From Pseudomonadales bacterium (lineage in GTDB: Bacteria > Pseudomonadota > Gammaproteobacteria > Pseudomonadales > Moraxellaceae), in assembly GCA_013043915.1 (NCBI GenBank), contig JABEVH010000128.1, positions 1 to 5,307 on the forward strand: a stretch of DNA of 5,307 bases, in the 5' to 3' direction. The notes beneath the pieces were generated by a model. That model was not told the DNA's origin and did no database searches. It worked only from the letters and a program-made list of their open reading frames with translations. Shown piece after piece: positions 1 through 5,307 of this stretch. A program made the translations under genes and the position numbers. The first letter of the stretch is position 1, and each line of letters starts with the position of its first letter.

Positions 1-26
1 GGCAAGGACCAGCTACAATCAGGAAT

Positions 27-2261
27 CTACAACAGCCTGGGAATCGCTTGAGCATACGTGAGAGCTTGAGCTGCCTGCATGCTGAACCAGCGATCCATCA
101 CCAACGGATGGATCGCAAAACGCTCTCGCCAATCGCCCAGTACCCGGGCAGCCGCCACCCCACCTAAGGTCAGCAAGGGCAAGGCACATGCCTGGCGAGA
201 AGTCATGTTCTGCGCAGCCTCATAGCGCTCCCATAACGTCGCACTCAGGGCGGTGCCTTGAGCCGCCGTGGCATACACCATGGCCAGATCAGCCAAGGCC
301 CGCTCACCTACCTGCGGGGACTGCCAGCGGCCACACCATATCGACCAGTCCAGAGCTCGCCCCAAAGCCCGATAAAACGCTTCCCTAGCGCGATGTACAT
401 CCTGCGGATCCACATCAGTCATACCTGCTGTGATCGTCGACCGTGTGGGCAAAGTCAACATGCGAGCAACCAGCGCAGGATCCTGATCAGCTCGCGCCAG
501 TACAGCGGCACAGACCTGCACCAAACGCACACCGGGCACCTGCTCTCCTGCCAATTTGCGGCGCAGGGCATTGACCAGCATCGTCTGGATGGCCTGCCAA
601 CGGCTGACGCCATCGGGATCATGTTCCACGATACAGGCCAGTTCCTCATCAGACATAGCCCGCTCAACCAGCACCGGTGCTGAAAATCCTCGCAACAAAA
701 CAGGCACAGGCTGATGTCGGCCGGAAGTCACCATTACCTCCGTCGTCGTCTCGGTCAGCAATAACAGATCCTCACTGATACGTGCTGAAGATTGCCAGCT
801 CAGCTGCTCTCCCGAATCATCGAGAAAACCCAACCGGAAAGGAACAGGAAAAATATGACCCGGCTGACGCAAGGTCAGTGTATAGGTCTGATGCTGTGGG
901 TCCCAGCACTCATGCACCTCGATACGCGGCGTACCTGCTTGCGTATACCAGGCCATAAAGGGGGTAAGATCCTGACCTGAGGCATCACTTAAGGCCCGCA
1001 AAAAATCTTCAACCGTCACGGCCTGCCCGTCATGCCGGGTAAAATAGAGATCCATGCCTCGCCGGTACAGGACATCACCGAGCACCAAGTGCAACATGCG
1101 CACAATTTCTGCACCTTTTTCATAGACCGTAGCGGTGTAGAAATTATTGATTTCACGGTAATGAGCAGGGCGTACCGGATGTGATCGCGGCCCTGCATCT
1201 TCAGCAAACTGGAAGGTTTTCAAACGCACGAGGTCATCAATACGCTGCACATCCTGCGAACCTTGATCTGCCGAGAACTGCTGATCACGGTAAACCGTCA
1301 ACCCTTCCTTGAGACAGAGCTGAAACCAGTCACGACAGGTGACACGGTTGCCGCTCCAGTTGTGAAAATACTCATGTGCGATAACGGATTCTACCCTGGC
1401 GAAGCCGGCATCGGTATTTAAGGCAGCATCAGCCAGCACGCAGGACGTATTAAAAATATTCAGTCCCTTATTCTCCATAGCTCCCATATTGAAATAGCTC
1501 ACCGCGACGATCACATAGGTATTCAGGTCATAGTGGCGACCATAATGCACCTCATCCCAACGCATGGCTGCCTTGAGTGCAGCCATGGCATGATGGCACT
1601 GCGGAATGTCCCGCTCCTCAGCGTAGATTTCCAGGGCCACGGTCCTGCCCTCAGCCGTCACAATCTGATCTTTAAGTAGCGCAAGATCACCTGCTACGGC
1701 AGCAAACAAATAGCAAGGCTTGAGGGTAGGATCCACAAATGTCGCCTTATGGCGGCCATTGCCCAGATCAGCCTGCTGCACACGGTCACCGTTGGCCAGC
1801 AGGACCGGATAGCGGGCAGCATCCGCCATCAGCGTGGTGGTAAACCGTGACAGGTTATCAGGTCGATCAATAAACCATGTGATATGACGAAATCCTTCAG
1901 GTTCACATTGCGTACACAGCAAAGGGCCTGAAGCATAAAAGCCCTCCAGCGTGGTATTCGTTGCTGGATCAATACGCACTCTTGTACTAATCAGAACCTG
2001 ATCAGCATCACAGGGTATCTCCAGCAAGGTCGGGGTCAGGGCATACTCATCGGCGCGAAGTTCCCGCCCATCAACACCCACATACAGCGTGGTCAATCCC
2101 TCCCCATTTAAACACAGCAAGCGGGCCTCAGGATTGAGGCGCTGTACCTGCATCCGTGCATAGACCAGCGTACCGTCATCACCGATATCCAGCTCCAGCT
2201 CTACCGTTTCTACCCGCCAGGACAACGGTTGATAATCTTTCAGGGCATGTTCACCGCTCAC
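27..2261 (-). CDS. pepN: Aminopeptidase N (M1 family), C-terminus cut short by an amber codon
   Basis: Zinc metallo-aminopeptidase of the M1 family, a cytosolic enzyme that removes N-terminal residues from peptides. Seen in the 744-residue product: the exopeptidase motif GAMEN at residues 260-264; the zinc site HEYFH at 296-300 with the third ligand Glu319 (HExxH-x18-E), inside the typical stretch HNWSGNRVTCRDWFQ; and the catalytic Tyr380 in NNFYTATVYEKGAE. These sit one residue before their E. coli PepN positions (from memory), so the N-terminal beta domain and the catalytic domain are complete and collinear. A beta-linker domain (about 445-530) and part of the alpha-helical C-terminal domain follow. 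PepN is usually about 870-890 residues; this frame ends in TAG after AIPRLL, so roughly the last 100 residues are missing. The start is GTG at 2261, overlapping the upstream DUF2797 gene by 4 bases and preceded by GGAGG. Identity is certain; whether the product is active or this is a decayed gene is not. Confidence 0.95.
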   Translation of the reverse strand: MSGEHALKDYQPLSWRVETVELELDIGDDGTLVYARMQVQRLNPEARLLCLNGEGLTTLYVGVDGRELRADEYALTPTLLEIPCDADQVLISTRVRIDPATNTTLEGFYASGPLLCTQCEPEGFRHITWFIDRPDNLSRFTTTLMADAARYPVLLANGDRVQQADLGNGRHKATFVDPTLKPCYLFAAVAGDLALLKDQIVTAEGRTVALEIYAEERDIPQCHHAMAALKAAMRWDEVHYGRHYDLNTYVIVAVSYFNMGAMENKGLNIFNTSCVLADAALNTDAGFARVESVIAHEYFHNWSGNRVTCRDWFQLCLKEGLTVYRDQQFSADQGSQDVQRIDDLVRLKTFQFAEDAGPRSHPVRPAHYREINNFYTATVYEKGAEIVRMLHLVLGDVLYRRGMDLYFTRHDGQAVTVEDFLRALSDASGQDLTPFMAWYTQAGTPRIEVHECWDPQHQTYTLTLRQPGHIFPVPFRLGFLDDSGEQLSWQSSARISEDLLLLTETTTEVMVTSGRHQPVPVLLRGFSAPVLVERAMSDEELACIVEHDPDGVSRWQAIQTMLVNALRRKLAGEQVPGVRLVQVCAAVLARADQDPALVARMLTLPTRSTITAGMTDVDPQDVHRAREAFYRALGRALDWSIWCGRWQSPQVGERALADLAMVYATAAQGTALSATLWERYEAAQNMTSRQACALPLLTLGGVAAARVLGDWRERFAIHPLVMDRWFSMQAAQALTYAQAIPRLL

Positions 2262-3073
2262 GCTTTAACCTCCAGCTCAATGTCATAGGATGTATGCTTG
2301 CGCACATTAAATACCCCGGTATCGAGGAGTAAATACTGCCCCTTGATACCCTCCAGCACCCCTTCGATCACCGGCTGAGTGTCCAGACTTAGCGACTTGA
2401 CTTTGGTCGGGTAGCGCAGCACAGGGTATTCAAAACGCTGTACCTGAGGCATGAGATGCACCCTGTCGCCAGGAAAGCGATGCTCCAGCTCTGAGAGTTC
2501 ATGGGCACAGAGCAGCATCAGTTGTTCAGCACGTTCCAGCAAGTCCACGTCATCCGGCCGTCCACGCAGCATAGCCTGCCATTGTGTCTTGTCTGCCACA
2601 TGGTTGGCCAGGGTCACTTCTATCAATCCGGAATGTAAGCGCGAGCCTACCTGAAACAGAGGCAAGGCCGCACTCGCCCCCTGATCTATCCATCTGACCG
2701 GCACCTGGGTCTGTCGCGTAATACCCACCTTGATGCCTGAGGAGTTAGCCAGATAAACCACATGCGGTACCATGCAATGCTGTTCACCCCAAGCGGGCTC
2801 ACGGCACGTCCCTGCGGCAAAGTGACATTGCTCCGGACGCATGATGCACATATCACAGGCAGCCAGCTTGGTAAAGCAGACGTAGCAATAGCCCTGGTTA
2901 TAGCTTTTGCGTGTGGATCGTTGGCAATGCAGACAGCGTATACTGCCGGTGGCACGCAAACGTAGGTACTGACCAGGCTGCAAGGGCACCAGGTTTTCAC
3001 CTACCGGTATCACATACGCCAGAGGAGCTTTGACCTCAGCGCGCATTTTGCTTATCGTTCCTTGTACGATCAT
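2258..3073 (-). CDS. DUF2797 family protein with a cysteine-rich N-terminal half
   Basis: A 271-residue conserved protein of unknown function. Recognised from the family's pattern: a start like GTISKMRAEVK, then a cysteine cluster with CLHC (47-50), CYVC (63-66) and CDMC (73-76), followed by Cys83, His84, Cys90 and Cys100 in CHFAAGTCREPAWGEQHC. This spacing suggests one or more zinc sites or another metal centre (inference). Next comes a conserved block at 105-133 with YLANSSGIKVGITR and RWIDQGA, whose layout (a Tyr strand, then KVGIT, then a downstream Arg) is reminiscent of GIY-YIG/T5orf172-type nuclease folds; that link is my inference. No signal peptide or membrane segment is apparent, so it is probably cytosolic. 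The ATG at 3073 lacks a clear Shine-Dalgarno site, but the conserved N-terminal residues favour it over the Met at residue 10 (3046). It is the first gene of a two-gene unit with pepN, and its start faces a plus-strand gene only 11 bp away. Confidence 0.88.
   Translation of the reverse strand: MIVQGTISKMRAEVKAPLAYVIPVGENLVPLQPGQYLRLRATGSIRCLHCQRSTRKSYNQGYCYVCFTKLAACDMCIMRPEQCHFAAGTCREPAWGEQHCMVPHVVYLANSSGIKVGITRQTQVPVRWIDQGASAALPLFQVGSRLHSGLIEVTLANHVADKTQWQAMLRGRPDDVDLLERAEQLMLLCAHELSELEHRFPGDRVHLMPQVQRFEYPVLRYPTKVKSLSLDTQPVIEGVLEGIKGQYLLLDTGVFNVRKHTSYDIELEVKA
2269..2273 (-). promoter_or_regulatory. Shine-Dalgarno site for the GTG start of pepN
   Basis: The minus strand reads GGAGG here, 7 bases before the GTG at 2261-2259. 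This strong site lies inside the last codons of the DUF2797 gene and supports GTG as the true start. The GTGA overlap of start and stop codons (2261-2258) suggests translational coupling of the two genes. Confidence 0.85.
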
Positions 3074-3084
3074 AGAGTAACATC

Positions 3085-3537
3085 ATGTCCGATTATCGTC
3101 AGGTCATTATGACGCAAGTACTCACCGACTGCCGAGCCCGGCATGTACTTTGTTTGAATGCTGAAGCCCGGGCCCTGCTGCAGAACCTGCCCAAAGAACT
3201 ACACCCCCTAAGCCTGCGTCAGCATAGAGCCGGAGAATTTAAGGAACGAGCTGATCTGGCTCTGCTCTACGGGCGCCCTACCGGGCAATCTGATACGGCC
3301 TTACGCCAGCTTCTGGCAGAAGCCCGGGATTTACTGGCTCGCCATGTGCTGATATTTCTTAACGAAGCAGACAGCCAGCTCATACATCCTGATGCTCTGG
3401 GTTATACCCAACTCGCCCAGCATGACTCCGGCATGTGTGTCTGGACCTTTGACATCCTGACCTACAAACAGGTGCCCGACTGGCTTAATGCAAGATTTTG
3501 GGCTAACCCCGAAAACTGGGGACACTATCGTTGGTGA
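3085..3537 (+). CDS. Hypothetical protein, DUF6231-like
   Basis: A 150-residue protein, the only plus-strand gene here. Its C-terminal tail at 126-150 (TYKQVPDWLNARFWANPENW, then GHYRW) closely matches what I remember as the invariant end of the DUF6231 family in pseudomonads, where it also lies near pepN. The first 100 residues have a Rossmann-like rhythm: a strand at RHVLCLN (19-25), a strand at ADLALLYGR (56-64), a helix with LLAEARDLL, then a strand at RHVLIFLNEAD (86-96). This could be a shortened class I methyltransferase fold, but the glycine-rich SAM-binding loop is absent (LCLNAEA instead), so I infer no enzymatic activity. Function is unknown. The start is uncertain: ATG 3085 has only a weak AGAG upstream, while ATG 3109 (residue 9) has CAGG 5 bases before it. 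I kept the longer form because it completes the first helix. It ends in TGA, 39 bp from the convergent yeaC gene. Confidence 0.8.
   Translation: MSDYRQVIMTQVLTDCRARHVLCLNAEARALLQNLPKELHPLSLRQHRAGEFKERADLALLYGRPTGQSDTALRQLLAEARDLLARHVLIFLNEADSQLIHPDALGYTQLAQHDSGMCVWTFDILTYKQVPDWLNARFWANPENWGHYRW
3100..3103 (+). promoter_or_regulatory. Candidate ribosome binding site for an alternative start at 3109
   Basis: CAGG sits 5 bases before ATG 3109, inside the DUF6231-like gene. Use of this start would give 142 residues and widen the divergent gap from 11 to 35 bp. The match is short, so this is only a candidate. Confidence 0.3.
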
Positions 3538-3547
3538 ACGTTAGATA

Positions 3548-3566
3548 CCGCTGGCAAAGCTGGCGG
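3548..3566 (+). terminator. Small hairpin between two convergent genes, weak terminator candidate
   Basis: On the plus strand CCGCTGGC-AAA-GCTGGCGG can fold into an 8-bp stem with two central G-U pairs and a three-base loop, starting 10 bases after the stop of the DUF6231-like gene. No run of T follows (the next bases are CTTAAAGCTCTTAG), so it does not fit the standard intrinsic terminator. On the minus strand the two wobble pairs become A-C mismatches, so any activity should favour plus-strand transcripts. Confidence 0.25.
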
Positions 3567-3576
3567 CTTAAAGCTC

Positions 3577-3867
3577 TTAGTCCCTGCGGGAACGGCGATA
3601 AGGATCCATGGGAATGTTTAGTTCGGCATGCTCATGATCCGAGGCGCAGGACTCTCCTTCCTGTTTGCTACCGCGGTCGATATACGCTGTGCGTTGCTCA
3701 GCCGATAAATGCTTGACCTCCCAGGCAATCACCACCTGCATGCACATGCCGGACTCCTCAGCAGTCAACCGTCTTCCGTCTGGAAATTTTCCCAACTCAA
3801 TGGCCCGTCGCAACGAGGCGATAACGTCCGCATCCAATGAAACCGCATGATTAAGAAGATTCTGCAT
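3577..3867 (-). CDS. yeaC: YeaC family protein (DUF1315)
   Basis: A 96-residue cytosolic protein of unknown function. The family signature is clear: LRRAIELGKFPDGRRLTAEE at residues 19-38, matching the LGKWPDG core of E. coli YeaC (from memory), then a helix MCMQVVIAWEVKHLSAEQRT (41-60) and YIDRGSK (62-68), a stretch I recall from Pseudomonas homologues. The tail (70-96) is acidic and then basic, ends in PYRRSRRD and looks disordered. Its ATG shares one base with the TAA stop of nadK (TAATG, 3869-3865), and an AGG about 10 bases before the start lies within nadK, so it is very probably translated by coupling or reinitiation as the last gene of this operon. No signal peptide or membrane segment is seen. 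Confidence 0.88.
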   Translation of the reverse strand: MQNLLNHAVSLDADVIASLRRAIELGKFPDGRRLTAEESGMCMQVVIAWEVKHLSAEQRTAYIDRGSKQEGESCASDHEHAELNIPMDPYRRSRRD

Positions 3868-4751
3868 TACTTGGTTACCTGATTGTCACTGCTCCAGCCC
3901 ATCTTGGTCCGCAAGGTCTTGTAAAAATCATGACCTGGCGGATGCAATAGTTGCAGTTTGTGCGGGTATTTTCGCACATAAATCCAATCACCGGCAGCTA
4001 GGCTACGCCCTTCTTGACCATCGCAACTGACCATGGGTTGAAATTCACGTGAACGTACCCTGATTTTTACTTCGCTGTTGCCATCGACCACGATGGGTCG
4101 ACTGCTAAGGGTATGGGGATGCATAGGCACCAGTACCATAGCATCCATACGTGGATGCATGATAGGACCACCTCCTGACAGGGCGTAAGCGGTAGAGCCG
4201 GTAGGGCTGGCAATGATGAGACCATCTGAACGCAAGCGGTATACAAAATGCCCATCAATAAAGAGTTCGAACTCCACCATATGCAAAGTCCTACCGGCAT
4301 ATAGCACGACATCATTGAGAGCCAACCCCTGATCAATCTGATCTTCACCCGATTTGATCTGGCACTCAAACAAAAAGCGAGGTTCGCTGGTAAAGTCACC
4401 GGACAACACAGCTGCCACACCATCGTACAAGGCGTGGGCATTGACATCGGTTAAAAAACCTAAACGACCGCGATTAACCCCCAACACTGGCTTATGATAG
4501 CGCGCCATGGCCCTGGCTACACGCAACAAACTGCCATCACCTCCGACGACAATCACCATATCCATGGTCTCGCCGAGCATGGCCATGCTGGCGCACTGTT
4601 CCTGACTACCGATGAGCTCTGCAGTCTCAACTTCTAGTACCGCATGCACCATAAGTTCTTTCAGTATACGCATCAACTCACGCAGGGTGCCTAGAACCTC
4701 CTCACTACCCGGACGAGCTACCACACCAACATGACGAAAACGCTGCCCCAT
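3867..4751 (-). CDS. nadK: NAD kinase (ATP/polyphosphate type)
   Basis: Phosphorylates NAD+ to NADP+ and so supplies the cell's NADP(H); cytosolic. In the 293-residue form that I favour, the family motifs are all present: GGDGS at 70-74 with the catalytic Asp72; NRGRLGFLTD at 93-102; LNDVVLYAG at 145-153, the NE/ND motif that contacts NAD; SDGLIIASPTGSTAY at 175-189; and GGGPIMHP at 193-200. The product ends in a TKMGWS stretch like E. coli NadK. The start needs care: the open frame reaches ATG 4793 (308 residues), but MGQRFRHVGVVARP from ATG 4751 aligns with E. coli MNNHFKCIGIVGHP (from memory) and gives a normal length. ATG 4751 lies one base after the TGA of the upstream gene, with AAGG 11 bases before it, consistent with coupled translation. 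The stop TAA overlaps the start of yeaC by one base. Confidence 0.95.
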   Translation of the reverse strand: MGQRFRHVGVVARPGSEEVLGTLRELMRILKELMVHAVLEVETAELIGSQEQCASMAMLGETMDMVIVVGGDGSLLRVARAMARYHKPVLGVNRGRLGFLTDVNAHALYDGVAAVLSGDFTSEPRFLFECQIKSGEDQIDQGLALNDVVLYAGRTLHMVEFELFIDGHFVYRLRSDGLIIASPTGSTAYALSGGGPIMHPRMDAMVLVPMHPHTLSSRPIVVDGNSEVKIRVRSREFQPMVSCDGQEGRSLAAGDWIYVRKYPHKLQLLHPPGHDFYKTLRTKMGWSSDNQVTK

Positions 4752-4752
4752 C

Positions 4753-5307
4753 TCAACTTTGACCTTGCATGATGCTCTTGAATTCTGTGTCATTGAGGCT
4801 ATTTAAACCTCCTTCTAGCACGCTGCAGTCGTAGCCCTCGCCACAAAGAATAAAGGCGGCGGCTGCACTACGCCGCCCGGTATCGCAGCAAATGACGTAG
4901 TGCCGGCTTTTCTCCAGCAGGCGCCCTTTGATACGTAAACTCTGCAACGGCACACTGATCGCACCAGGCAAACCTTCACCACGGTATTCATCGACAAGGC
5001 GTACATCCAGCCACTGCCCTCCCGCCTGTATGCGTTCCTTGGCCTCTTGCACGCTGACAACAGCCACCACCGGAGCCTTGATTAGTTCATCAAAATCCAG
5101 CTTCTCCAGGCGCAATAATTCACCGGCGGTCTCCATACGTACGGTGGCGTTGCGACGTCCCGAAAATAGCAGACCCTCTTCTCCAAAATACTGACCTGGC
5201 TCCAGCAGGGCCAGACAACGTTGACCGCCCTCAGGCAAGGCAACCACCACTTCAGCAACACCTTGTTTGATGAAATAACAGGCATCCGCCAGGTCACCTT
5301 CTTTAAC
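4753..5307 (-). CDS. Cyclic-nucleotide-binding domain fused to a rhodanese domain (5' end outside window)
   Basis: Partial gene: the frame is open to the window edge (first full codon at 5307), giving 184 visible residues; its N-terminus is missing, and a GTG at 5250 is not a real start because the domain continues upstream of it. Residues 1-75 (numbered from the edge) form the second half of a CRP/FNR-type cNMP domain: KEGDLADACYFIKQGVAEVV, then the phosphate-binding cassette FGEEGLLFSGRRNATV (41-56) with Glu43 and Arg52 in the positions that hold the cyclic nucleotide in this family. Residues 83-174 form a rhodanese domain: WLDVRLVDEY, GLPGAISVPL, the active-site loop CDTGRRS with catalytic Cys141, and VLEGGL. 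No DNA-binding helix-turn-helix follows the cNMP domain, so it is not a CRP-like regulator in the visible part. I infer a cytosolic sulfurtransferase or sensor whose activity may respond to a bound nucleotide. It is followed one base later by the likely nadK start, so the two are probably co-transcribed. Confidence 0.88.
   Translation of the reverse strand, partial: VKEGDLADACYFIKQGVAEVVVALPEGGQRCLALLEPGQYFGEEGLLFSGRRNATVRMETAGELLRLEKLDFDELIKAPVVAVVSVQEAKERIQAGGQWLDVRLVDEYRGEGLPGAISVPLQSLRIKGRLLEKSRHYVICCDTGRRSAAAAFILCGEGYDCSVLEGGLNSLNDTEFKSIMQGQS
4807..4816 (-). promoter_or_regulatory. Shine-Dalgarno-like AGAAGGAGGT inside the rhodanese gene
   Basis: The minus strand carries an almost perfect anti-16S match here, 14 bases before ATG 4793, the longer possible start of nadK, and much farther from ATG 4751. 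In the overlapping gene it encodes Glu-Gly-Gly of the rhodanese VLEGGL motif, so it may be coincidence. Still, it could recruit ribosomes near the nadK start. Its spacing is too long for a typical start site. Confidence 0.35.

Noticed and set aside
27..29. TAG read as pyrrolysine or as a genome-wide reassigned codon
   Set aside because: One site, close to the window edge, is not enough; TGA and TAA end the other genes, and a simple nonsense mutation or sequence error explains it as well.
29..50. A frameshift rather than a nonsense change at the end of pepN
   Set aside because: The other two frames after this point read CRFLIVAGPC or stop quickly, and neither resembles PepN, while the same frame does.
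258..683. A 141-codon open frame on the plus strand opposite pepN
   Set aside because: It is fully antisense to the conserved C-terminal part of PepN, shows no recognisable domain, and its composition looks like a shadow of the real gene.
2686..3000. A 104-codon minus-strand frame and a 67-codon plus-strand frame (2762-2965) inside the DUF2797 gene
   Set aside because: Both overlap the conserved cysteine cluster in another frame; their Cys-rich translation only mirrors the real gene.
3048..3076. TTGCTT and CATAGA at 17-bp spacing as a plus-strand promoter
   Set aside because: The -10 part matches only three of six bases; this is about what chance gives in AT-richer sequence.
3092..3097. GATAAT on the minus strand as a promoter -10 box for the DUF2797-pepN operon
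   Set aside because: It matches five of six consensus bases, but the best upstream candidates (TTGCGT at 14-bp spacing, TACTTG at 17 bp) are poor, so I do not list it as a feature.
3531..3850. Two short plus-strand frames opposite yeaC
   Set aside because: The yeaC frame has a clear family match and coupled start, while the opposite frames resemble nothing known.
5248..5250. GTG at 5250 as the start of a 165-residue protein
   Set aside because: The cNMP domain runs without interruption upstream to the window edge, so this codon is internal.

Overview
The window looks like ordinary chromosomal DNA of a gammaproteobacterium, most like the Pseudomonas/Oceanospirillales side of the class. The reasons are a PepN of the Escherichia/Pseudomonas M1 type, an NAD kinase that aligns with E. 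coli NadK from the first residue, a YeaC (DUF1315) protein, and small DUF2797 and DUF6231-like genes which, as I recall, lie beside pepN and nadK in pseudomonads. Coding density is close to total: the only non-coding stretches are 11 bp (3074-3084), 39 bp (3538-3576) and the first 26 bases after the pepN stop. I see no mobile element, phage gene, CRISPR array, tRNA or rRNA.

Layout, right to left. On the minus strand an apparent operon enters from the right edge: a cyclic-nucleotide-binding/rhodanese fusion (5' end cut by the window), then nadK, then yeaC, with junctions that abut or overlap. A single plus-strand gene (DUF6231-like, 3085-3537) converges on yeaC across a 39-bp gap holding a small hairpin. 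It diverges from a second minus-strand operon (DUF2797 gene, then pepN) with only 11 bp between the two start codons. The DUF2797 gene and pepN overlap by 4 bases, and pepN has a GTG start behind a clear GGAGG ribosome binding site.

Functionally this is housekeeping: NADP synthesis (NadK), peptide turnover (PepN) and three conserved proteins of unknown function. The cNMP-rhodanese protein could be a ligand-controlled sulfurtransferase, but its role is not known from sequence alone.

The item most worth a second look is the end of pepN. The reading frame stops at a TAG (27-29) about 100 residues before the family's usual C-terminus, and the eight codons visible after the stop, in the same frame, still look like PepN. 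I did not find a convincing new multi-gene system.
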